Shown piece by piece: positions 1 through 5,932 of a stretch of 7,389 nt of DNA; within the stretch, counting starts at the first letter, position 1, and every line of letters begins with the position of its first letter. Both the position numbers and the translations under genes were made by a program. The notes beneath the pieces are model-generated. The model had not been told where the DNA came from. It worked only from the letters and a program-made list of their open reading frames with translations, and searched no databases. Origin of the DNA: Burkholderiales bacterium (GTDB taxonomy: Bacteria > Pseudomonadota > Gammaproteobacteria > Burkholderiales > CAIKXV01). Location of the stretch: assembly GCA_014379045.1 (NCBI GenBank), contig JACMMK010000523.1, positions 1 through 7,389 on the forward strand, read 5' to 3'.

Positions 1-3
1 GAG

Positions 4-81
4 GAGCCCGACTCGGCTACGTCGATCCCGTCACCTTTCAGGTGACGGGCCCCTCGCCGCGGGCCTCGCGTGCTCATCGTC
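4..81 (+). repeat. Repeat copy 1 (72-bp core plus right terminal CATCGTC)
   Basis: The core at 4-75 starts GAGCCCGACTCGGC and ends CTCGCGTGCTC. Its centre at 27-49 is a perfect hairpin with arms CCCGTCACCT and AGGTGACGGG around a TTC loop. A second possible hairpin on the right pairs GGCCC with GGGCC across eight bases. The core ends GAGC and GCTC are complementary. The right flank CATCGTC (75-81) is the complement of the GACGATG that precedes copies 2 and 3, so complete units have imperfect terminal inverted repeats. The left terminal motif of this copy lies outside the window. Confidence 0.88.
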
Positions 82-115
82 TATCTCCACTGTTCCTGCT
101 CGAAGGAAATCGCGG

Positions 116-203
116 GACGATGAACGAGCCCGACTCGGCTACGTCGATCCCGTCACCTTTCAGGTGACGGGTCCCTGGCCGCGGGCCTCGCGTGCTCATC
201 GTC
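116..203 (+). repeat. Repeat copy 2 (complete unit with both terminal motifs)
   Basis: This is the most complete unit. The left terminal motif GACGATG is at 116-122, the core at 126-197, and the right terminal motif CATCGTC at 197-203. The two terminal motifs are exact complements. The central hairpin (149-171) is identical to that of copy 1. Two substitutions against copies 1 and 3 fall just outside the central stem, at core positions 47 and 52, so the stem itself is unchanged. Confidence 0.88.
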
Positions 204-237
204 TATCTCCAACGTCCGGAATCGAAGGTTGTTGCGG

Positions 238-320
238 GACGATGAGAGGAGCCCGACTCGGCTACGTCGATCCCGTCACCTTTCAGGTGACGGGCCCCTC
301 GCCGCGGGCCTCGCGTGCTC
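238..320 (+). repeat. Repeat copy 3, abutting the DUF3108 stop codon
   Basis: The left terminal motif GACGATG is at 238-244 and the core at 249-320. The core is identical to copy 1 across all 72 bases, with the central hairpin at 272-294. After the closing GCTC the sequence turns into CACGACGG instead of the CATCGTC seen after copies 1 and 2, because the DUF3108 coding sequence begins here on the other strand. The TGA stop codon of that gene (319-321, minus) uses the last two bases of the core. Confidence 0.88.
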
Positions 321-1158
321 ACGACGGTCCAATCTGTACCAGCAATTGATCGAAGATGGTGCCGTCGGGTTCCGTCACCATCACGCGCACCGGAATCAGG
401 CTGCGATCGAGCGCGAGCCAGACGTCGGTGCCGGTGTCGCCCTTCTCGCGCACGCGCGATATCCGCAGCGTATCGAAGCGTCCCGCGGGCGTGTCCAGGG
501 TCTCACGACCGGTCACCTGGAAGCGATACTGCGTGACCCGCCGGCCGTCGGTGATTGCCACGGTCCACGTTCCTGCGGGCACGCGCGCGCGTTGCGCGAT
601 CGAATACAGAAAGCTCAAACGGTCGTTGGTCCCTGCGGGCAGCGCTTGCGCATCGCCCGGCTCGGCCGGCGCCGTGTTGCCGGACCCGCCCGTCGTGAGT
701 CGTTCGAAACGGATCAGCTTCGCGTCCCAGTCGAAACGCGCTCGCTGCGCAGGGTTCGAACCGCGCTGGTCGGTGAACTGCAGCGGGCGCAGTCCGTCCG
801 TGGTGATCATGCCCACGCTCTCCCGCCGCCAGCCCTGACCGCGGGCGAGCAGTGCCGCGACCCCGACTGCGCGCGCTTCGCTCACCAGCGAATACGCCGT
901 GCCCTTGCGCTCCCAGGTCTCGTCGACGCGGGCGATCTCGATCGTTGCGCGCGCCAGCGAATAGGACAGGCTCACCCGATCGGGCAGCGCGCTCGTGGCC
1001 GGCCCGCCGTCGACGTCTGCACCGCGGGCAGGCTCGAGCGGCGCGGCGAACGCCAGACACAGAAACAGGCATAGCGAGGCGACCCCGGTTCCCACGTTTC
1101 GCGGCGTCGCCACCTGCTTCGTCGACGGTCGCGAGGCAGCATCGTGCGGGTCATTCAT
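319..1158 (-). CDS. DUF3108 domain-containing exported protein
   Basis: Proteobacterial DUF3108 family protein of unknown function, 279 residues from the ATG at 1158. The N terminus is a plausible Sec signal peptide: a polar, weakly basic stretch, a hydrophobic run at about residues 23-40, then a possible cleavage after A-R-G near residue 46, so the mature protein should act in the periplasm or outer envelope. The body shows family-like segments: YSLVSEARAVG (about 89-99), GLRPLQF (122-128), NDRLSFLYS (178-186) and DVWLALDRSLIPVRV (245-259). A TTG at 1182 is in frame and overlaps the purN stop codon; it would add eight residues. I prefer the ATG, which lies 20 bases after that stop. It is the last gene of a purM-purN-DUF3108 operon. 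The stop codon is formed at the edge of repeat copy 3. Membership rests on motif memory; no enzymatic role is claimed. Confidence 0.82.
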   Translation of the reverse strand: MNDPHDAASRPSTKQVATPRNVGTGVASLCLFLCLAFAAPLEPARGADVDGGPATSALPDRVSLSYSLARATIEIARVDETWERKGTAYSLVSEARAVGVAALLARGQGWRRESVGMITTDGLRPLQFTDQRGSNPAQRARFDWDAKLIRFERLTTGGSGNTAPAEPGDAQALPAGTNDRLSFLYSIAQRARVPAGTWTVAITDGRRVTQYRFQVTGRETLDTPAGRFDTLRISRVREKGDTGTDVWLALDRSLIPVRVMVTEPDGTIFDQLLVQIGPS

Positions 1159-1178
1159 CGCGGAGATCTCGTTGGCAG

Positions 1179-1856
1179 TCAATCCAGCGCCGGCCAGATC
1201 AGCGCATCGGCCGTGCGCGTGCCGGGACGGCGCGGATGCGGCGCATCAACGACGCGTATTCGACCCTCGGCCAGATCCAGCCGGCGTTCCAGATACCAGC
1301 GCACCGCCTGTGGATACAGCCGATGCTCCTGTGCGAGCACCCGCGCCGAGAGCGCGTCTTCGTTGTCGTCATCGTGCACCGGCACCGCCGCCTGAACGAT
1401 GATCGGGCCGCTGTCGAGCGCGTCGGTCACGAAATGCACGGTGCACCCATGCACGCGTACGCCATCGGCGAGCGCGCGCCGGTGTGTGTGCAGGCCGGGG
1501 TACGCGGGCAGCAAGGACGGATGGATGTTCAGCAAACGACCTGCGTAGTGCGCGACGAAACCGGGGCTGAAGATCCGCATGAAGCCGGCCAGTACGACGA
1601 GCGTCGGCGTGTGCAGATCAATCTGCGTTGTGAGTTCGTGCTCGAACGCGGCACGCGAGGCGAAGCCGACGTGATCGACGATCGCGGTCGCGATGCCTTG
1701 CTCACGCGCGAACGCGAGTGCCGCGGCCTCGGGCCGATTGCTGATCACCGCGGCGATGCGGCACGGGAGCTCCGCTGCCACGAGTGCGCGCAGGTTCGTG
1801 CCACGGCCGGAGACCAGAACGACGATCGCGGGCAGCGCTGCACCGGGGAGCGGCAT
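1179..1856 (-). CDS. purN: Phosphoribosylglycinamide formyltransferase (GAR transformylase)
   Basis: Cytosolic enzyme of de novo purine synthesis that transfers the formyl group of 10-formyltetrahydrofolate to GAR, giving FGAR. The 225-residue protein is close to family length (E. coli PurN is 212) with a short C-terminal extension. The phosphate-binding loop SGRGTNL is at 16-22. The catalytic region LLNIHPSLLPAYPGLHTHRRAL (108-129) carries N110 and H112, and D148 lies in TDALDSGPII. Together these match the N/H/D triad of E. coli PurN (N106, H108, D144). HGCTVHFV (136-143) is also typical. The ATG lies 14 bases after the purM stop with no strong Shine-Dalgarno sequence, so translation is probably coupled to purM. 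The stop codon is followed closely by the DUF3108 gene. Confidence 0.97.
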   Translation of the reverse strand: MPLPGAALPAIVVLVSGRGTNLRALVAAELPCRIAAVISNRPEAAALAFAREQGIATAIVDHVGFASRAAFEHELTTQIDLHTPTLVVLAGFMRIFSPGFVAHYAGRLLNIHPSLLPAYPGLHTHRRALADGVRVHGCTVHFVTDALDSGPIIVQAAVPVHDDDNEDALSARVLAQEHRLYPQAVRWYLERRLDLAEGRIRVVDAPHPRRPGTRTADALIWPALD

Positions 1857-1870
1857 CGAAGTCGATCGCT

Positions 1871-2896
1871 TCAGGCGTCGGAGATCGACGTTTGCGGCTC
1901 GTCGTCGCGCCGCGCGTGGATCGCGCCGATGATGTCGACGTGTTCGCCCGCGCGCGTCAGCGATTCGATCGCGCGTTCGGCGTCATCGGCGGCCACGACC
2001 ACCGCCATGCCGATGCCGCAGTTGAAGGTGGTGTACATCTGCGCGTCGGTGACGTTGCCCGCGGCCTGCAGCCAGTCGAACAGGGGAGGGCGTTGCCACG
2101 TGCGTGCGTCGAGCCGCGCGCTCAGATGCGCGCGCAGAACACGCGGCAGGTTGCCGGGCAGGCCGCCGCCGGTGATGTGCGCGAGCGCCTTGACCGGAAC
2201 CGTGGCGAGCAGCGCGAGCACCGGCTTCACATAGATGCGGGTCGGTGCGATCAATGCCTCGGCGAACGGGGCGCCGTGGAAATCGGCATCGAGGTCGGGG
2301 GCCGCATGCTCGACGATGCGGCGCGCGAGCGAGTAGCCGTTCGAATGCAGACCGTTCGAGTGCACCCCCAGCACGAGGTCCCCGGGCGCGACCTTCGAGC
2401 CATCGATGATCCGGGACTTCTCGACCACACCGACACAGAAACCCGCGAGATCGTATTCGCCGGCCGCGTACATGCCCGGCATCTCGGCCGTCTCGCCCCC
2501 GATCAACGCGCACCCTGCGAGCTCGCAGCCGTAGGCGATGCCCTTCACGACGCGCGTCGCGACCGCGACGTCGAGGCGGCCGGTCGCGTAGTAGTCGAGA
2601 AAGAACAGCGGCTCGGCCCCCTGCACCAGCACGTCGTTCACGCTCATCGCGACCAGATCGATGCCGATGGTGTCGTGCCGGTCGAGCGCGAATGCGAGCT
2701 TCAGCTTGGTGCCGACCCCGTCGGTGCCGGAGACGAGCACCGGCTCGCGGTAACGTTTCGGCACTTCGAACAACGCACCGAAACCGCCGATGCCGGCGAG
2801 GACCCCGTCGCGACGCGTGCGCGCGGCGAACGGCTTGATGTTCTCGACCAGCGCGTCGCCGGCGTCGATGTCGACGCCGGCGTCGCGGTAGGTCAT
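1871..2896 (-). CDS. purM: Phosphoribosylformylglycinamidine cyclo-ligase (AIR synthetase)
   Basis: Cytosolic purine-synthesis enzyme that converts FGAM and ATP to AIR, ADP and phosphate. From the ATG at 2896 it is 341 residues, near the usual 345-350. Family motifs are intact and in order: YRDAGVDIDAGD (3-14), SGTDGVGTKLKLA (56-68, nucleotide binding), AMSVNDVLVQGAEPLFFLDY (83-102), GGETAEMPGMY (133-143), HITGGGLPGNLPRVL (240-254) and FNCGIGM (291-297). The start is uncertain. Burkholderia-type PurM proteins carry a polar extension before the YRDAG motif, and an in-frame TTG at 2962 would add 22 such residues. The bases before the ATG are not a well-spaced Shine-Dalgarno sequence. The frame stays open up to 3106, but that stretch translates repeat copy 4 and is not credible protein. 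It is the first gene of the minus-strand operon. Confidence 0.97.
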   Translation of the reverse strand: MTYRDAGVDIDAGDALVENIKPFAARTRRDGVLAGIGGFGALFEVPKRYREPVLVSGTDGVGTKLKLAFALDRHDTIGIDLVAMSVNDVLVQGAEPLFFLDYYATGRLDVAVATRVVKGIAYGCELAGCALIGGETAEMPGMYAAGEYDLAGFCVGVVEKSRIIDGSKVAPGDLVLGVHSNGLHSNGYSLARRIVEHAAPDLDADFHGAPFAEALIAPTRIYVKPVLALLATVPVKALAHITGGGLPGNLPRVLRAHLSARLDARTWQRPPLFDWLQAAGNVTDAQMYTTFNCGIGMAVVVAADDAERAIESLTRAGEHVDIIGAIHARRDDEPQTSISDA

Positions 2897-2995
2897 CCCC
2901 GGGGACGGTGCGGTGGATCGGCGCGCGTCGGCGTCGGGGCGCTCGTTGTCGCGCTCGTTCAAAGGCGGGCTCGCTGTTGAGTTCCGGTGGCGTGG

Positions 2996-3024
2996 CAGAT
3001 ACAGTCCATGGGTGAGTCTAACAA
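2996..3024 (-). promoter_or_regulatory. Candidate sigma70-type promoter for the purM operon
   Basis: On the minus strand TTGTTA (3019-3024) is separated by 17 bases from TATCTG (2996-3001). This gives a recognisable -35 but a weak -10, with transcription predicted to begin near 2989. That would leave a leader of under 30 bases to the TTG at 2962, or about 90 to the ATG at 2896. It lies between repeat copy 4 and purM. Assignment is by eye only. Confidence 0.28.
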
Positions 3025-3072
3025 AGCCGTTCCGATTGCCCGACCGTCGACCCGCATGGCGTACCCACCCAT

Positions 3073-3154
3073 GAGCCCCCGAGGCCCGGGGCGAGAGTCC
3101 CGTCACCTGACACGTGACGGGATAGACGGACCCGAGCCGGGCTCACGCATCGTC
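3073..3154 (-). repeat. Repeat copy 4: diverged, inverted copy between purM and the AI-2E gene
   Basis: Read on the minus strand, 3144 down to 3073 aligns without gaps to the 72-bp core of the left-hand array, with 61 identical positions by hand count. The central hairpin (3099-3121) keeps an 8-bp stem, CCCGTCAC with GTGACGGG, around a 7-base loop. The left terminal motif GACGATG is kept (CATCGTC at 3148-3154 on the plus strand), whereas the right terminal motif is lost. The closing GAGC/GCTC pair is intact. This shows that the element is dispersed and not only a local tandem duplication. Confidence 0.85.
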
Positions 3155-3192
3155 GCTTTCGATCCGTCGATTCGGGGCGTCGGAGAGGGAAG

Positions 3193-4272
3193 ATGAGCTT
3201 CGGCGAAGGCACACCGGAAGCCCGGCGGGCCCGGGTCAACCAGCATCTGTTCTGGCTGGCGTTCGCTGCGCTCACCGGCTACCTGCTCTATCTGCTCGGG
3301 CCGGTGCTGGCGCCGTTCCTTTGCGCGCTGACCCTCGCATACATCTTCGAGGGGGTGGTGAGTGCGCTAGCCCGGCGTGGTCTGTCGCGCACCTGGGCCG
3401 CAGTGCTGGTGCTGCTGCTGATCGCGACGCTCGCGATCACGCTGGTGCTGGTCCTGGTACCGCTGCTGCAGCAGCAACTGCTGCGCCTCACCGAACGCCT
3501 GCCGCGCTTGTTCGAATGGGCGCGCATGACGCTGACGCCGCTCGCACAGGCGTATTTCGGCATCGAACTCGAGTTCGAGGCGTTGAAGGCACTGATGCTC
3601 AAACAGTCGCCCTCGCCCCAGACGATCGCGGCGTGGCTGGTGCCCTCGCTCGCCACCGGAGGTCTCGCGGTGGTCGGCTTCTTCGTCAACCTTGTATTGG
3701 TGCCGGTCGTGCTGTTCTATTTCCTGCGCGACTGGAAACATATTGTCGACGAGATCGAATACCTGGTACCCCGCGACCAGCACGCCACGGTATCGAAGCT
3801 CGCGCGCGAAATCGATGCGGTGCTCGGTGAGTTCCTGCGCGGCCAGCTCTCGGTGATGGCGATCATGGCCGCGTTCTATACGATCGCGTTGTGGGGGGTC
3901 GGGCTCGACTATTCGGTCGCCATCGGACTTCTGACCGGCATGGTCGTGTTCATCCCCTATGTCGGCGCGGTGTTCGGCATTGCGCTCGGCACCGTCGTCG
4001 CGCTGATCCAGTTCCAGGAAATGGGCCCGGTGTTCTGGGTCTGGGCGGTGTTTGCGGTCGGCCAGCTGGTCGAGGGCTATGTCGTCGTACCGCGGCTGGT
4101 CGGCGACCGCATCGGCCTGCATCCGGTGCTGGTGATCTTCTCGCTGCTCGCGTTCGGGCAACTGTTCGGATTCGTCGGCGTGCTGCTCGCATTGCCGGCG
4201 AGCGCAGCGCTGCTGGTATGGCTGCGCCATCTGCGCGGGCGCTATCTCGCCAGCGCGCTGTATCGGGCCTGA
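3193..4272 (+). CDS. AI-2E family transporter (PerM/YdiK-type membrane protein)
   Basis: Integral inner-membrane protein of 359 residues in the family named for the AI-2 exporter TqsA; members include PerM and YdiK, and the true substrate is usually unknown. Hydrophobic segments lie at about 18-54 (two helices), 67-91, 150-177, 218-236, 241-271 (two), 278-300 and 309-345. A longer amphipathic region (about 92-148) sits between the third and fourth helices, as is usual for the family. The C-terminal signature PRLVGDRIGLHPVLVIFSLL (300-319), followed by FGQLFGFVGVLLALPASA (321-338), is strongly characteristic. The ATG is well supported by a purine-rich GGAGAGGG site at 3182-3189. It is the first plus-strand gene, divergent from purM, and its stop codon is one base from the hda start. 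Confidence 0.93.
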   Translation: MSFGEGTPEARRARVNQHLFWLAFAALTGYLLYLLGPVLAPFLCALTLAYIFEGVVSALARRGLSRTWAAVLVLLLIATLAITLVLVLVPLLQQQLLRLTERLPRLFEWARMTLTPLAQAYFGIELEFEALKALMLKQSPSPQTIAAWLVPSLATGGLAVVGFFVNLVLVPVVLFYFLRDWKHIVDEIEYLVPRDQHATVSKLAREIDAVLGEFLRGQLSVMAIMAAFYTIALWGVGLDYSVAIGLLTGMVVFIPYVGAVFGIALGTVVALIQFQEMGPVFWVWAVFAVGQLVEGYVVVPRLVGDRIGLHPVLVIFSLLAFGQLFGFVGVLLALPASAALLVWLRHLRGRYLASALYRA

Positions 4273-4273
4273 C

Positions 4274-5065
4274 ATGGGCGAGGACGCAGCACGCTCCGAT
4301 GCGCCGATCGCGCCGTTGCCCGCCGGGCCCGCCGGCACGCGCACTGGCCTGCGCGCGTCGGAGCATCCGCAGCGCCTGCTCGATCTCGTGCCGGTACCAC
4401 AACAGACATTCGACACCTTCGTCGTCGGCGATAACGCCGAACTCGTCGCGCAACTGCGCGGCGACTGCACCGGGGCGGACCGCTTCGTCTACCTGTGGGG
4501 AGGCGCGGGGTCGGGGCGCTCGCACCTGTTGCGCGCGACCGTCGTCGCTGGCGTCGGCGCCAGCCCGGGCACGGGCCGCTACCTGGACCTGGGTGCACCC
4601 GATGCGCCATCGGGGATCGAACTGCTCGTCGACGCCACTGGCACTGCGCTGCGACGAATCGCACTCGACAATGTCCATACGCTCGATGCGGGCGGCCAAC
4701 AGCGACTCTTCAACCTGTACAACACGGTGCGTGTCGAACGTCCCGGATGCATGCTGCTGGTATCGGGCAACAGCCCGCCAGCGGCGTTGCCCCTGCGCGC
4801 CGATCTCATCACGCGGCTGTCGTGGGGGTTGACGTATGAAGTGCGTCCGCTGACCGATGCGCAGAAGGCCGCGGCGATGGCCGGTCACGCGCTGGCGCGC
4901 GGTGTGGTGCTCGGCGACGACGTGCTCGCGTGGTTGCTGCAGACGATGCCGCGCGACATGCCGAGCCTGCTCGCGGTCATCGAGGCACTCGATCGCTACT
5001 CGCTCGCGGCCAAACGCACGCTCACACTGCCCCTCGCGCGCGAGTGGCTGCGCAGCCTCGGCTGA
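4274..5065 (+). CDS. hda: Hda, DnaA-homologous regulator of replication initiation (RIDA)
   Basis: AAA+ protein that, with the DNA-loaded sliding clamp, stimulates hydrolysis of DnaA-bound ATP and so prevents over-initiation. It has 263 residues. QRLLDLVP (33-40), just before the conserved TFDTFVVGDNAEL (45-57), fits the position of the clamp-binding motif. The P-loop is GGAGSGRSHLL (76-86), with the Arg-Ser form that Hda proteins use in place of Lys-Ser/Thr. Walker B is IALDN (129-133). DLITRLSWG (178-185 region) contains R181, corresponding to the arginine finger of E. coli Hda (R168). The C-terminal PRDMPSLLAVIEALDRYSLAAKRTLTLPLAREWL is Hda-like and lacks the DnaA DNA-binding domain. About 30 extra residues rich in Ala, Pro and Gly precede the clamp motif. 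The ATG follows the previous stop by one base without a Shine-Dalgarno sequence, which suggests translational coupling. Confidence 0.93.
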   Translation: MGEDAARSDAPIAPLPAGPAGTRTGLRASEHPQRLLDLVPVPQQTFDTFVVGDNAELVAQLRGDCTGADRFVYLWGGAGSGRSHLLRATVVAGVGASPGTGRYLDLGAPDAPSGIELLVDATGTALRRIALDNVHTLDAGGQQRLFNLYNTVRVERPGCMLLVSGNSPPAALPLRADLITRLSWGLTYEVRPLTDAQKAAAMAGHALARGVVLGDDVLAWLLQTMPRDMPSLLAVIEALDRYSLAAKRTLTLPLAREWLRSLG

Positions 5066-5122
5066 TCCGCTTCCCAACCTGGCTGACGGGCATTCCGTGG
5101 CTCCATCTCTTGTCTGCGCCCC

Positions 5123-5782
5123 ATGAAACTCGTTCTCTTCGACCTCGACAACACGCTGCTCGCCGGAGACAGCGACTATGAATGGGGACAGTTCCTGATC
5201 GAATCGGGCGTGCTCGAAGGGGCGACCTACGAGTCACGCAATCAGGCCTTCTTTGCGCAGTACAAGGCGGGGACGCTCGACATCAACGAATTTCTGGAGT
5301 TCGCGCTGGCGCCGCTTGCGCAGCATCCGCGGGCGACTCTGGAGCGCTGGCATCGCGAGTTCATGGCGCGCCGGATCGTGCCGATGATGCGCGCCCCGGC
5401 GCGTGCCCTGGTGGACCGACATCGCGACGCGATGTGTGCGATCGTCACCGCGACCAATTCGTTCGTCACCGCGCCGATCGCGCGCGCGTTCGGCGTCGCG
5501 CACCTGATCGCGACCGAGCCCGAGCAGATCGACGGTGAATTCACCGGCAAGGTGGTCGGGGTGCCGTGCTTCCGCGAAGGCAAGGTCACGCGGGTCGAAG
5601 CGTGGCTCGCGGGGCGCGGCGCCTCTGCGGGCGATTTCGTCGAACGCTGGTTCTACAGCGACTCGGCCAACGATCTGCCCTTGCTCGAGTGGGCCGACCA
5701 TCCGGTCGCAGTCGATCCCGATGAGCGACTGCGAGCCCGGGCGCTCGAGCGTGGCTGGCCGGTGCTAAGCCTGCATGACTGA
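5123..5782 (+). CDS. HAD-IB family phosphatase (SerB-like hydrolase)
   Basis: Cytosolic haloacid dehalogenase-superfamily phosphatase of 219 residues. Motif I is DLDNT (7-11): D7 would be the nucleophile and D9 the acid/base. Motif II is in CAIVTATN, with T109 as the likely residue. K154 in GKVTRVEAWL fits motif III. Motif IV is YSDSANDLPLL (178-188), with D180 and D184 binding magnesium. The alpha-helical cap lies between motifs I and II (about 15-90). Members of this SerB/CicA-like group are often annotated as phosphoserine phosphatase-related, but the true substrate is unknown. It begins 57 bases after hda, with no clear Shine-Dalgarno sequence, and probably belongs to the same transcript. 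Gene identity at superfamily level is firm; the substrate is not. Confidence 0.92.
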   Translation: MKLVLFDLDNTLLAGDSDYEWGQFLIESGVLEGATYESRNQAFFAQYKAGTLDINEFLEFALAPLAQHPRATLERWHREFMARRIVPMMRAPARALVDRHRDAMCAIVTATNSFVTAPIARAFGVAHLIATEPEQIDGEFTGKVVGVPCFREGKVTRVEAWLAGRGASAGDFVERWFYSDSANDLPLLEWADHPVAVDPDERLRARALERGWPVLSLHD

Positions 5783-5809
5783 GCGGTGCTGCGCGCAACC
5801 TTGGGTTCG

Positions 5810-5826
5810 GGGTGCGCGGCGCACCC
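5810..5826 (+). terminator. GC-rich hairpin after the HAD gene, possible terminator
   Basis: GGGTGCG (5810-5816) and CGCACCC (5820-5826) form a perfect 7-bp stem with a CGG loop, 27 bases after the HAD stop codon. No T-run follows, so it is not a textbook intrinsic terminator. It could be a pause site, part of factor-dependent termination, or a 3' end stabiliser. The rest of the 5783-5888 gap shows nothing else I can support. Confidence 0.35.
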
Positions 5827-5888
5827 GCGCGGTACTGGCGAGCGCGCCGGACGCAGGCGCGCGCTGCCGACGTTGCAGACCCGCGTTG

Positions 5889-5894
5889 TATACT
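5889..5894 (+). promoter_or_regulatory. Candidate -10 element of a pcnB promoter
   Basis: TATACT matches the sigma70 -10 consensus at five of six positions in an otherwise very GC-rich stretch. Transcription would begin near 5901, leaving a leader of about 32 bases before pcnB. No good -35 is visible 16-19 bases upstream, so the promoter may be weak or activator-dependent. Confidence 0.4.
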
Positions 5895-5912
5895 CGCGGC
5901 CATTCGCTTAAC

Positions 5913-5928
5913 GAAGGCTTCAGCCTTC
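5913..5928 (+). promoter_or_regulatory. Small hairpin in the pcnB leader, ending 4 bases before the start codon
   Basis: GAAGGC (5913-5918) pairs with GCCTTC (5923-5928) around a TTCA loop. An extra T-A pair could extend the stem. The only purine-rich Shine-Dalgarno-like bases (GAAGG, 5913-5917) are inside the 5' arm and about 15 bases from the ATG, too far in the unfolded form. The hairpin is followed by TTTC and then the ATG. It could limit ribosome access, or be a weak attenuator because of the T-rich bases after the stem. Function is inferred only. Confidence 0.4.
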
Positions 5929-5932
5929 TTTC

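Larger units (their letters stand above)
1..320 (+). repeat. Tandem array of three hairpin-bearing repeat units (period 122-123 bp), open at left edge
   Basis: Three copies of a 72-bp core lie at 4-75, 126-197 and 249-320. Cores 1 and 3 are identical; core 2 differs at two bases by hand alignment. The cores are separated by 50- and 51-bp spacers. The spacers share their first 14 bases (ATCGTCTATCTCCA), an inner TCGAAGG and a terminal GCGGGACGATGA, but differ in a 10-base and a 5-base block between these. Bases 1-3 (GAG) match the three bases preceding core 3, so the array probably continues beyond the window. No transposase or convincing protein is encoded here. Short reading frames across the array only translate the repeat. 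The array sits immediately downstream of the DUF3108 stop codon. I do not recognise the family; a REP/MITE-like non-autonomous element is the nearest description. Confidence 0.9.

Noticed and set aside
4..75. Classical REP element with a GTRG tag (RAYT-associated)
   Set aside because: On the minus strand GTAG precedes a small imperfect stem near the left end of the core, but the tag is not kept in copy 4 and the main hairpin is elsewhere. A link to RAYT transposases therefore cannot be supported from this window.
1..320. CRISPR array or integron attC-type array
   Set aside because: The repeat cores are 72 bp, longer than CRISPR repeats, and spacers share long conserved ends. The attC-like core sites (GTTRRRY / RYYYAAC) are not seen, no cassette genes lie between the copies, and no cas or integrase gene is present.
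164..349. Short protein whose sequence contains TGPSPRASRAH twice
   Set aside because: It is a translation of repeat copies 2 and 3 and ends just inside the opposite-strand DUF3108 gene. The same peptide-like string arises from copy 4 in front of purM. No ribosome binding site was seen.
852..2980. Long plus-strand reading frames opposite purN and purM (852-2234 and 1784-2980)
   Set aside because: They are high-GC shadow frames, rich in Arg, Ala and His and without recognisable motifs, while the opposite strand carries complete catalytic motifs of PurN and PurM.
2897..3106. Long N-terminal extension of PurM reaching to 3106
   Set aside because: The upstream part translates repeat copy 4 and the promoter region, does not resemble PurM, and would precede the candidate promoter. 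Only the final 22 residues from the TTG at 2962 are plausible.
3367..5077. Long minus-strand frames opposite the AI-2E transporter gene and hda
   Set aside because: Their composition is low complexity (Arg, Gln, His, Asp), typical of antisense translation of high-GC genes. The plus-strand products are clearly recognisable.
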